Shown: one piece after another, positions 1 to 6,376 of the stretch
Position numbering within the stretch: position 1 is the stretch's first letter
Layout of the letters: every line of letters begins with the position of its first letter
Source: Candidatus Neomicrothrix sp. UBA672
Lineage (GTDB): Bacteria; Actinomycetota; Acidimicrobiia; Acidimicrobiales; MedAcidi-G1
NCBI GenBank assembly: GCA_002299135.1
Contig: DBNM01000143.1
Location: forward strand, 1 to 10,098
Direction: 5' to 3'
DNA: 10,098 nt
Program-made: the position numbers and the translations under genes
The notes under the pieces: generated by a model
The model's input: only the letters and a program-made list of their open reading frames with translations
Database searches by the model: none
What the model was told of the DNA's origin: nothing

Positions 1-24
1 TCTTCTATGAGGTCGTAACCTTAT

Positions 25-624
25 GTGATGGCAGGTATAGAAAAAAACAGAGAATTAGCAATTGAAAAATTTAAATCTGCTCAGCGCTTCGGTTCTTGTT
101 CCCCTTCGGATTTACTTGGCAGTTCAATAAGAGCTCCCGTTTTAAGCGTTCTTAGCGAAAAAAAAGTTGCAATCAGAAGCTACGGGATGAGAGGTCCAGA
201 TCTTCAAAGTCAATGGTTCAAATTAGTTGATCTAGCAGGGGCAAGGCCAGACTCTTTAGGTTTTATTGAACGTAAGGGTAATTTGAAAAAATTCGCAAAA
301 GAATTGAAAATTAAAGAAGAGGTAATTCATAAAAACTTAAAAGCTTGGAGCAGAAGAAAGAATCCTCCGGTTATATATGAGACTCATTCTGGAAAAAAAT
401 CAAGAATTATTATCCAGATCCCACTTTTAACAGAGTGGTTGTTGTGGGTCGCTGACTCTCGGTCAGTCGTTCATAGGGGAATGAAAGGATATTTGAATTT
501 TAGAAACATAAACGAATTGACAACTTCTCTAATTTCTAAAGGCATCCCACCCCCACCTGAAAAGAATCTTTTACCTGTGGATGCAACTCGAATGATACGG
601 ATATCTGAAAAGAAGACTCTTTAG
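25..624 (+). CDS. Hypothetical basic protein with a probable winged-helix DNA-binding region
   Basis: I do not recognise this 199-residue protein. It is the only plus-strand gene and converges on the Ldh_2 gene with a 19-nt gap. The start is GTG at 25 or ATG at 28. An in-frame TAA at 16-18 rules out a longer version, and a GAGGT at 10-13 may serve as ribosome site. Residues about 87-112 read as a helix-turn-helix (LKKFAKELKI, short turn, then a basic helix ending WSRRK). The alternating beta-like stretch after it (residues 115-133) would suit a wing. The protein is Lys/Arg-rich, has a PPPP run at 175-178, and has no membrane segment or signal peptide. Its codons are A-rich compared with the minus-strand genes, which may hint at a separate origin. 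A DNA-binding or regulatory role is inferred from shape only. Confidence that it is a gene is moderate to good; confidence in function is low. Confidence 0.65.
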   Translation: MMAGIEKNRELAIEKFKSAQRFGSCSPSDLLGSSIRAPVLSVLSEKKVAIRSYGMRGPDLQSQWFKLVDLAGARPDSLGFIERKGNLKKFAKELKIKEEVIHKNLKAWSRRKNPPVIYETHSGKKSRIIIQIPLLTEWLLWVADSRSVVHRGMKGYLNFRNINELTTSLISKGIPPPPEKNLLPVDATRMIRISEKKTL

Positions 625-629
625 GTTCT

Positions 630-651
630 TGAAATATTTTTAGTTATTTCA
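630..651. terminator. Weak AT-rich hairpin between convergent genes
   Basis: TGAAATA at 630-636 and TATTTCA at 645-651 form a perfect 7-bp inverted repeat around an 8-nt loop. It lies just past the stop of the plus-strand gene (TAG 622-624) and spans the stop of the Ldh_2 gene (644-646). The position suits a shared bidirectional terminator. However, the stem is entirely AT apart from one G-C pair and no clean U tract follows, so termination activity is doubtful. Confidence 0.25.
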
Positions 652-1630
652 GAGCTTCTATGATTGACCATAACTCTGTATCGACTTCAACTTTTTCAGG
701 GATATAAATATTTGCACCAGGCAGTCGAGCGCCTGGTTGAGATTCAATTGCATGAGCTAGTTTTTCTAGTCTTTGTAGAAAATTTTCATCATAAGCTTCT
801 ACATCGATCATGATGTAGAACTGACCTATATCATGAGGTTCGCCTTCAGGTGTTTTCAAAGGCGGAATCTCAACACTTAGCCTTGAACCGGTTAATGCAC
901 CAGCTAGTAGTTCAGCCATAAGCCCGAGACCATAACCCTTGTATCCACCCGCAGAAAGTAAGGAACCTTCCAGAGCGTCTTTAGCATTGGTGGTCGGATT
1001 CCCATCTTTATCAACAGCCCAACCAATAGGAATTGGTTCACCAGCTGCGGCAGCCATTGTGATTTTGCCTAGAGCTATAGCACTTGTACTGAAATCAAAT
1101 TGAAAAGCTACTCCTCCTATTCCATCTGGTACTGACATGGCAACTGGATTAGTGCCAAGTACAGGAACTGAACCATCCGGTGGAGCTACGACCGCGGAAG
1201 CATTGGTTGCCCCTATTGCTAACATTCCCGATTTGGCTATTTGTTCTGTGAAATACCCTAAAGAGGTACAAGTATGAGTGTGCTCAATCGAGTAACTGCA
1301 TATCCCATTACTACGAGCTACTTCTATAGCTTTATTAAAACCTGCTGCAAAAGCCGACTGAGCAAAACCAAATCGCCCATCGACCCTTACAGTTCCGGGT
1401 TTATTGTTAGTCACAATAGGCTCAACTACACCATCAACTCGACCTGTTTTTAATTGAAGGCAATAGCTCTCGACATAGTAGAGGCCGCATATCTTGTTTC
1501 CTCTTTCTTCAGCAGTGCGAACAGCACGAGCTACCAGGGAAGCAATTTCAACAGAGGCACCGTGTCTTTCAAGTGCTTTTTTTGTGGTTGTTTCTATTTC
1601 ATCGAGGGATATTAGTAAGTTGTTACCCAT
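644..1630 (-). CDS. Malate/L-lactate dehydrogenase (Ldh_2) family NAD(P)-dependent oxidoreductase
   Basis: This is a 328-residue cytoplasmic oxidoreductase of the Ldh_2 family, which covers ureidoglycolate, sulfolactate and lactate/malate dehydrogenases and the cyclic-imine reductase DpkA. Members reversibly reduce 2-oxo acids or cyclic imines with NAD(P)H. Visible family blocks are the active-site region with H117 and H119 followed by LGYF (124-127), ATNASAVVAPPDG (141-153), GTNPVAMSVP (159-168), FDFSTSAIALGKI (178-190), PIGWAVDKDGNPTT (201-214) and GGYKGYGLGLMAELLAGALTG (228-248). The length is slightly below the usual 340-360. The histidine-to-GY spacing is one residue off the common S-x-H-F-G-x-x-G-Y pattern, so which His is catalytic is uncertain. 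It is the last gene of the left block, 35 nt after the DUF3726-like gene. No strong Shine-Dalgarno precedes the ATG at 1630. The family call is firm; the substrate cannot be read from sequence. Confidence 0.93.
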   Translation of the reverse strand: MGNNLLISLDEIETTTKKALERHGASVEIASLVARAVRTAEERGNKICGLYYVESYCLQLKTGRVDGVVEPIVTNNKPGTVRVDGRFGFAQSAFAAGFNKAIEVARSNGICSYSIEHTHTCTSLGYFTEQIAKSGMLAIGATNASAVVAPPDGSVPVLGTNPVAMSVPDGIGGVAFQFDFSTSAIALGKITMAAAAGEPIPIGWAVDKDGNPTTNAKDALEGSLLSAGGYKGYGLGLMAELLAGALTGSRLSVEIPPLKTPEGEPHDIGQFYIMIDVEAYDENFLQRLEKLAHAIESQPGARLPGANIYIPEKVEVDTELWSIIEALK

Positions 1631-1665
1631 TGTTATAGGTCATTCTTTTAGATGAGATACTTGTT

Positions 1666-2196
1666 TTAAGAGGCATCCAAAATCTCCTCTGACATAAGAA
1701 ACTGAGAAGCAATTTCGTTTAACTGCTCCCATTCATGAAGCGAAACCTTTAACCCAGTGGATAAAGCATCGATTGTCTTCTTGCTTGTTGTTGGGGAAGG
1801 AGAAGTGTCTGATCTTAGATGAACGGAGACAATTGGGGAACTACCGTAAGTCATTTCGGTATCGCATGACCAAGTGATTCCACAACTTTCTTGATTGTGT
1901 AAAGTGCGCGCTAGTAAAACAAATAAAACAGGCGGATCAAAATGCACATCAAGAGATTTAGCACCTGTTGGCAGTCGCAGTCGAAGTGAACTTCTCAAAA
2001 CCTCACCTAAAGCTATTGAATTTAAGGTTGCTATTTGCAGCCAAGAAGAAATTCCTTGACCATAGTTAATTTCACAGAAAGTCACATCTTCAGCCAAACG
2101 ATCAGCAACACTAGCTTCACAACCAAGAACACGACTGGCCCTTTCGACTTGGTCCTTTAATTCTCTCGGAGCTACAAGAATGTTTGCTTTATTCAT
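1666..2196 (-). CDS. Small DUF3726-like protein, probable accessory partner of the Ldh_2 enzyme
   Basis: This is a 176-residue protein without membrane segments or signal peptide. I chose the ATG at 2196. It overlaps the end of the M19 gene by 8 nt (ATGAATAA) and has a GAAG about 10 nt upstream. The frame stays open to 2382, but that part lies entirely under the M19 coding sequence and gives an unconvincing peptide. Residues 13-50 (an amphipathic helix, then AERLAE-type sequence ADRLAEDVTFCEINYGQG) and the C-terminus GLKVSLHEWEQLNEIA (148-163) resemble what I recall of DUF3726 proteins. These are small, uncharacterised and, as I remember, often found beside Ldh_2 dehydrogenases. There are cysteines at 26, 41, 105 and 111, with no clear metal motif. 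The family assignment is tentative and the biochemical role is unknown. The coupling to its neighbours is seen directly. Confidence 0.75.
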   Translation of the reverse strand: MNKANILVAPRELKDQVERASRVLGCEASVADRLAEDVTFCEINYGQGISSWLQIATLNSIALGEVLRSSLRLRLPTGAKSLDVHFDPPVLFVLLARTLHNQESCGITWSCDTEMTYGSSPIVSVHLRSDTSPSPTTSKKTIDALSTGLKVSLHEWEQLNEIASQFLMSEEILDAS

Positions 2197-3142
2197 TGAA
2201 CACATCTTCGAACAAACGAATCCAGTTAGAACCCATAACTGAGGCAATTTCATCTGAAGAGAAACCCACTTCAGAAAGCCCTTCAGATAATGAATTAAAA
2301 TCCTCTGGCCCCTTAAACCATTCAGGCCAAGTTGGGAAAGTGGGTATATCTGCAGTTTGTTTTGGTCTATCCCATCGTCCACTTCGCATCCAACCTAAAG
2401 CATCAGGTGCCCAGCCAACCACTGAGTCACTTCCAATCGCTACATGCTCGACACCGATCTTTTCTGCAGTATCTGCGACCATATGACACCAATCAAGACG
2501 TGTAATCGCGTCTCCCCCCATAAAAAGAGGGTAGAGAGTACAACCGATGATGCCGCCTCGATCTGCAAGAGCTTCAATCAGATGGTCAGGTTTGTTACGC
2601 GGGGAGTCACAAAAAGAGGAAGGGTTGCCGTGAGTTACTGCAATAGGCTTTTCAGAACTATCTATAGCCTCGAGACCAGTTCGGTTTCCAACATGTGAAA
2701 TGTCAATAAGTACCCCGGATGCGTTGAAGGCACTGATCATGCGATGACCCACTCTAGTTAGCCCACCGTCTTCAGGCTCCCAGCAACTAGATCCAAGATG
2801 ATTTGAAATGTTGTAAGTAAGTTGAATTATCCGTATTCCGAGATCGGCAAAAACACCTACCATTTCAGGGTCATCTCCCAACATGGAGCTATTTTGAAAA
2901 CCCAAAATTACTCCTAGAACCCCCTCGTCTTTAGCTTGACGCATTTCTTGAACATTTCTTACAACTCTGACGAGATCAGAGTTTTCACGAGCAAAGTGTC
3001 GCCAATCTCCGATTTTGGTAACTGCTCCCGCTAAGTCCTCCCAGACTCCACAAGTAGCGTGAACCACGTCAATTCCGCCAGATCTGACTTCTTTTACTGT
3101 TGTTCGGTTCCAATTGTTTATTTCTAAACCATCTACGAGCAT
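2189..3142 (-). CDS. Peptidase M19 (renal dipeptidase-like) family protein with an incomplete metal site
   Basis: This is a 317-residue protein of the M19 membrane-dipeptidase family (TIM-barrel amidohydrolase fold), without a signal peptide, so probably cytoplasmic. Recognisable family blocks are GVILGF (77-82), LGIRIIQLTYN (101-111), LIDISH (145-150), PIAVTH (166-171), RNKPD (182-186), HVAIGSD (233-239) and VMGSNWIRLF (302-311). Against human renal dipeptidase, the ligands equivalent to H198 and H219 (here H150, H171), R230 (R182) and D288 (D239) are kept. The first HxD pair is replaced (VDGLEI, L6 and I8) and the bridging Glu is Gln83. Other bacterial M19 proteins share this DGL...W and GFQN pattern as I recall, including the PA5396-type dipeptidase-like proteins, so this is a subfamily trait and not damage. 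The stop of the upstream gene overlaps the ATG by one base (TAATG), with a strong GGGAGGT 8 nt upstream. Classical dipeptidase activity should not be assumed. Confidence 0.92.
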   Translation of the reverse strand: MLVDGLEINNWNRTTVKEVRSGGIDVVHATCGVWEDLAGAVTKIGDWRHFARENSDLVRVVRNVQEMRQAKDEGVLGVILGFQNSSMLGDDPEMVGVFADLGIRIIQLTYNISNHLGSSCWEPEDGGLTRVGHRMISAFNASGVLIDISHVGNRTGLEAIDSSEKPIAVTHGNPSSFCDSPRNKPDHLIEALADRGGIIGCTLYPLFMGGDAITRLDWCHMVADTAEKIGVEHVAIGSDSVVGWAPDALGWMRSGRWDRPKQTADIPTFPTWPEWFKGPEDFNSLSEGLSEVGFSSDEIASVMGSNWIRLFEDVFNE

Positions 3143-4848
3143 TAGACGAGACCTCCCGGTTGCTTAGGTAAAATCCATTTATCTGACTCTTTTGATCCAA
3201 TTTCTGACACTCTGGGGGCTCCTTGGAAAAGTGTTACCCTCAACCAGTCTGTCGACTGTGGGGAGAAGTTATCCATCCCATACATGGCTAGCTGAAACCT
3301 TTGCAGATTCAATGGCAGGTGTTTAAAATCGCAAACGTTTTCTCTTGGTTCGCTGTAAGGTCCGGAATTATCGAGGAGACGTTTAATGGCAATACCGTGT
3401 TCTGGGAAAGAATGGAGAAATTCGCCTGCGGAAATTCTTTCATCTGCTTTGTGTAGATCTCCAAGTAATTTGTTGATTCGCAAAGAAATATCTATTGGTA
3501 TTTCCCTGTGTGCCGGATCAATAACAGACCTTTCAGCACGACGCGGTTCCTCAGCATTGTCAGACATGACCCACCAGTAGTGTTTAGCTTCTGTTTCATC
3601 CAAATTAAGTTCGTTCAACCAGAGATAGTTTTCTTCAATTATTTTTTTTAAGTCTGCAACTGTGGTATTGAAGTTGGCTTTTTTTTGACTTCCTACCATT
3701 AGCAGACTGTCGATGACTTCGTCATCCGTGTCGTCTAGTTCCAGTAATATTGAAATCACTAATTCAGTGATTTCAATATCTTGCTTTTCAGCCCACAAAT
3801 AAAGATCGTTGAAAGGAAAGTCGTTTTCGCTTAAAGAACGGAAAGTGTCATGGATGAGTAAAGTCGCTTTTGCAAGAGAATCAGGCCCCATCCAGGGCCA
3901 GCGATCACCGCCACCCAGTGAGGAGAAATATTGGTAAGCCTTATCAAACCATTCCTCAAGAATCTGCTTATTTTGGTTTGAGCCTTTAAGGAAACGAACA
4001 TTAGAAAGAGCCAATTCTCTTATAGCGATCCACGAGTTCAATTCTCCAGGGTGTTTCATGGCCCAAGGGACTAGACCTAAACCTGTTGCATTGCCTAAAC
4101 CAAAAAAGCAACTCCATTCATCGTTAAAACTGACAGCATTAGGATTCTTTGCTTTAGCGCAATGTTCAACCGATTCATAACTAACTTCCCTGAAAAGCCA
4201 TGCAGCGAGAAACTGTGCCCTATAAGGGGCAGAAAGTGGGTGTTGATCTTCGAAACCCAAAAACGATCGCATGCCAAATTTTCCATTCCCATAGAAAGCT
4301 GTACTTCTCATGATGTAACCGGCATCACCTAGTTTTTTTGACTCTGGTTGTTTGCCATCCGCCAAACGTTCCACCAAATAGTCATAAAATCGAACACTTC
4401 GGTTCCCTCTGGTTAATACAAGTACTCGAGGGTCCAGTCGGCTTAGTTCTTGTTTCGGGACTTCGTCTCTTAAGAACTGCAGTAAATCGTTATCTATTTC
4501 TCCTTCCACTAATGCTGCAGTTACATCCCACACGTCCGCTATTACACGGTCAGTATGCAGAGCTTCGTCGATGGTTGAAGTAAAGGCAACGAAGTGAAAT
4601 AGTTTTTCCTCGGCAAGAATGCGATAGATGATGTGTCCTCTTCCGAGCTCGTCGAAGTCGACAACCATGAGTTTAATTTCCCATTGATTCGTAAATGCTC
4701 GTCGGATCATTGATCGGCTGAAACTAAACCGAGTCATTCTTACAGCGCCGAGACTTGCGGGCTTCATTACCATTTCTGCTGGGCGCAAAACATTGTTCGG
4801 ATCATTCAATAGAGTCGAGAGTTCCGATACTTCCTCGCTGATTGTCAT
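3142..4848 (-). CDS. Conserved-looking 568-residue protein of unknown function
   Basis: I cannot assign a family name. This 568-residue protein is soluble, with no signal peptide or clear transmembrane helix, and shows no nucleotide-binding or metal motif. Three regions can be seen. Residues 36-115 are mixed and aromatic (RMTRFSFSRSMIRR, then HIIYRILAEEKLFHFVAFT). Residues 173-263 are Gly-rich with GNGKFGMRSFLGF (187-199) and FGLGNATGLGLVPW (249-262), the most conserved-looking part. Residues about 270-480 are largely alpha-helical and acidic, and the C-terminal tail is Pro/Gly-rich. I have a weak memory of similar proteins in Proteobacteria near M19 and Ldh_2 genes, which I could not check. 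It opens the left block after the 100-nt spacer, and its stop overlaps the M19 start by 1 nt. No good Shine-Dalgarno precedes the ATG at 4848. A perfect inverted repeat lies inside codons 357-368. The reading frame is secure; the function is unknown. Confidence 0.85.
   Translation of the reverse strand: MTISEEVSELSTLLNDPNNVLRPAEMVMKPASLGAVRMTRFSFSRSMIRRAFTNQWEIKLMVVDFDELGRGHIIYRILAEEKLFHFVAFTSTIDEALHTDRVIADVWDVTAALVEGEIDNDLLQFLRDEVPKQELSRLDPRVLVLTRGNRSVRFYDYLVERLADGKQPESKKLGDAGYIMRSTAFYGNGKFGMRSFLGFEDQHPLSAPYRAQFLAAWLFREVSYESVEHCAKAKNPNAVSFNDEWSCFFGLGNATGLGLVPWAMKHPGELNSWIAIRELALSNVRFLKGSNQNKQILEEWFDKAYQYFSSLGGGDRWPWMGPDSLAKATLLIHDTFRSLSENDFPFNDLYLWAEKQDIEITELVISILLELDDTDDEVIDSLLMVGSQKKANFNTTVADLKKIIEENYLWLNELNLDETEAKHYWWVMSDNAEEPRRAERSVIDPAHREIPIDISLRINKLLGDLHKADERISAGEFLHSFPEHGIAIKRLLDNSGPYSEPRENVCDFKHLPLNLQRFQLAMYGMDNFSPQSTDWLRVTLFQGAPRVSEIGSKESDKWILPKQPGGLV
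3151..3157 (-). promoter_or_regulatory. Strong Shine-Dalgarno for the M19 gene
   Basis: The minus strand reads GGGAGGT here, 8 nt before the ATG at 3142. It lies inside the last codons of the 568-residue gene. It fixes the M19 start and, with the TAATG stop-start overlap, indicates translational coupling. Confidence 0.8.
3747..3779. repeat. Perfect 14-bp inverted repeat inside a coding region
   Basis: ATATTGAAATCACT at 3747-3760 is followed by the loop AATTC (3761-3765) and its exact reverse complement AGTGATTTCAATAT at 3766-3779. On the minus strand it covers codons 357-368 of the 568-residue gene (D-I-E-I-T-E-L-V-I-S-I-L). No T tract follows it on either strand, so it does not look like an intrinsic terminator. 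In mRNA it would form a 14-bp stem with a 5-nt loop. Its role is unknown. Confidence 0.9.
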
Positions 4849-4883
4849 CGATGAAATTTGTTTGGAGGTCTGTTCACAAATTT

Positions 4884-4914
4884 AATCTAGCTCACGGTGG
4901 GTAATCCCGTGAAA
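4884..4914 (-). promoter_or_regulatory. Weak candidate promoter for the left gene block
   Basis: On the minus strand, TTTCAC (4909-4914) and TAGATT (4884-4889) could act as -35 and -10 elements, about 35 nt before the ATG at 4848. The spacer is 19 nt, longer than ideal, and both hexamers match the sigma-70 consensus only partly. Position supports it more than sequence does. Confidence 0.2.
4892..4912. repeat. Small inverted repeat in the intergenic spacer, possible operator
   Basis: TCACGG at 4892-4897 and CCGTGA at 4907-4912 form a perfect 6-bp inverted repeat with a 9-nt gap. It lies between the candidate -35 and -10 elements and overlaps the former. The layout suits a repressor site. It could equally be the stem of a poor terminator for the upstream operon or a chance repeat. 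Confidence 0.35.
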
Positions 4915-4948
4915 GTCGAATTAACCAATAAGCAAAAAAAGCGAGGTT

Positions 4949-5578
4949 TCAACAGTTATCGAATGATTGAATTGAGAGAAGAGTTCCTTCATCAACAGAA
5001 ATTTCCACTTCGTGAGCTATGAATTCATTAGAAATACCTAAACCTGAGCCAACGCTAAGATCAATTCCATCTAATTCCCATTTCAGCCCGGTACTTGTAA
5101 TACCAAAAGCAGTGCCCCCCATAGCTAGTAGTGTCAGCGTGTCAGAAGGGTTGCCGGTTAATTTTGCTTTATCTCTGATTATTTTGGTGTAGCTCTCATC
5201 AACAAACAAATCGATTTCAAGTTCACTCCAGCGGTTTGAGCTAGCCACGACAATATTGCCGAAAGTGTGATCAAATCTTCCCCGTGCTGAAGTGAGAATT
5301 GTTACTGAGGAACAATTTTTTTCAATAGCAGCAGCAAGTGCCAATTCCAGATCCGTCACATCTTTATCTACTGGAAACCTTCGGACTTCGTTAGCTCTCC
5401 CAATTGCTTCCTCTGAGCAGGAGTCAAAATCACCAATCAGTAGATCAACTTCTAGACCCAGTTCTTCAGCATGATCACCGCCAGAATCGGCAACAATAAC
5501 CAACTCCGCTTCAGGTAGGACAAAATTACAAGAAGGTAAAGGTCCTCCAGTAACGATAAGAGCGTGCATGGCACTCAT
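4949..5578 (-). CDS. Thiamine pyrophosphokinase (thiamine diphosphokinase)
   Basis: This enzyme transfers pyrophosphate from ATP to thiamine, giving the cofactor thiamine diphosphate in the cytoplasm. The 209-residue length is normal for the bacterial enzyme. In order, the family motifs are VADSGGDH (29-36), GDFDS (49-53), DKDVTDLELAL (71-81), ARGRFDHTFGN (98-108) and, in the C-terminal thiamine-binding barrel, GLKWEL (164-169) and GLGISNEF (179-186). The acidic residues expected to bind magnesium and ATP are all present. I set the start at ATG 5578, which shares ATGA with the stop of the ABC ATPase gene and has AAGGG 6 nt upstream (5585-5589). The open frame extends 10 codons further but lies inside the ATPase gene. 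It is the last gene of the right-hand operon. The functional call is strong; names in use include thiN and tnr3/THI80-type, and I assign none. Confidence 0.95.
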   Translation of the reverse strand: MSAMHALIVTGGPLPSCNFVLPEAELVIVADSGGDHAEELGLEVDLLIGDFDSCSEEAIGRANEVRRFPVDKDVTDLELALAAAIEKNCSSVTILTSARGRFDHTFGNIVVASSNRWSELEIDLFVDESYTKIIRDKAKLTGNPSDTLTLLAMGGTAFGITSTGLKWELDGIDLSVGSGLGISNEFIAHEVEISVDEGTLLSIQSFDNC

Positions 5579-6366
5579 TTTTCGCCCTTGAGGATATGAA
5601 CGTTCCAACGTCCAGCGGTGTTATCTATAGAAGTATCCACATCAAAGCATCTAGAGATGTTTTCTGACGTCATGACCTCACTTATCTTTCCTGACGCAAC
5701 ACTTTCACCATTTTTTAGTAGAAGAAGATGGCTAAAATCAACTGGTATCTCTTCTATATGATGAGTTACTAGGACCATTGGAGGAGATTTTTCTTCATTC
5801 ACTAAATTTGAAAGAACCATTAAGAGCTCTTCACGACCCCCTAAATCTAATCCGCTAGTTGGTTCATCTAAAAATAGTATTTCTGGTTCCGGCATGAGTG
5901 CTCTAGCTAAAAGAACCCTTTGCTTTTCCCCAGTGGATAAAGTACCGAATGGTTGATCAGATTTTTTTCCGCAGCCCACATTTTCTAATACTTGATGAGC
6001 CCGCTCCCAATCAGATGTGCTGAAAGTATCCCACCAAGGCTCAATTGCTCCTGTAAGAGCTGTTACTACCACTTCTATCGTTTTTATATTGAATCTAAAT
6101 TTGTAATTCAATGAAGTTGACATAAAACCGATTTTTGGTTTTAGCAAACGCAAATCCGTTTTACCTAAAACATGATCGAGAATCTCCACCTCGCCTTTAC
6201 TTGGATGCAGATTTACAGAAGCGATATTAAGTAATGAAGTTTTACCTGAACCATTAGGTCCCAGAACGACCCAGTTTTCATTAGCGTTAATTTCCCAGTC
6301 AATATTTTGAAGTATTTTTGCACCTGATTCTGTTTTACTGACTGAAGTTAATTTTAAAAGAGGCAT
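5575..6366 (-). CDS. Stand-alone ABC transporter ATP-binding protein (YlmA-type)
   Basis: This 263-residue cytoplasmic ABC ATPase has no membrane domain. Motifs seen are Walker A GPNGSGKT (36-43), signature LSTGE (143-147), Walker B ILFLDE (163-168), D-loop SGLD (171-174) and the switch histidine in VTHH (H202). There is no Gln at the usual Q-loop place: the sequence is IGFMSTSLN (79-87). The overall pattern (NWVVLGPNG, SVNLHPSKGEVEIL, THHIEEIP) matches the YlmA-type ATPases that I recall from Actinobacteria and Firmicutes, whose partners and substrates are poorly known. It lies between a TauE/SafE permease (10 nt upstream) and thiamine pyrophosphokinase (4-nt overlap). No classical ABC permease is next to it, so either a distant permease or a non-transport role is possible. 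No clear Shine-Dalgarno precedes the ATG at 6366. Family is firm; function is unknown. Confidence 0.93.
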   Translation of the reverse strand: MPLLKLTSVSKTESGAKILQNIDWEINANENWVVLGPNGSGKTSLLNIASVNLHPSKGEVEILDHVLGKTDLRLLKPKIGFMSTSLNYKFRFNIKTIEVVVTALTGAIEPWWDTFSTSDWERAHQVLENVGCGKKSDQPFGTLSTGEKQRVLLARALMPEPEILFLDEPTSGLDLGGREELLMVLSNLVNEEKSPPMVLVTHHIEEIPVDFSHLLLLKNGESVASGKISEVMTSENISRCFDVDTSIDNTAGRWNVHILKGEK

Positions 6367-6376
6367 GTTACTGAGA

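Larger units (their letters stand above)
4849..4948. other. 100-nt spacer between the two minus-strand gene blocks
   Basis: This is the only minus-strand intergenic gap longer than 35 nt. Just after the thiamine pyrophosphokinase stop, the minus strand has a run of seven T (4934-4940), but I see no stable GC stem in front of it, so a terminator is not convincing. The rest holds the inverted repeat and the promoter-like pair listed separately. No small gene with a credible ribosome site was seen. Confidence 0.6.

Noticed and set aside
2197..2382. N-terminal extension of the DUF3726-like protein by 62 codons
   Set aside because: It lies wholly inside the M19 gene in another frame, the peptide does not look like a domain, and the ATG at 2196 gives a classic short stop-start overlap.
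2184..2698. Two plus-strand open frames opposite the M19 gene
   Set aside because: Both are shadows of a well-supported coding region and show no domain-like sequence or good ribosome site.
4845..4854. 10-bp palindrome TCATCGATGA over the start codon of the 568-aa gene
   Set aside because: It is too short to separate from chance, since ATCGAT-type palindromes are common; no second copy was seen nearby.
4934..4955. Intrinsic terminator after thiamine pyrophosphokinase
   Set aside because: A T7 run exists on the minus strand but I could find no stable stem directly before it.
5579..5608. Ten extra N-terminal residues on thiamine pyrophosphokinase
   Set aside because: They overlap the end of the ABC ATPase gene. 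The ATG at 5578 has an AAGGG site, an ATGA overlap and matches the usual N-terminus of the family.
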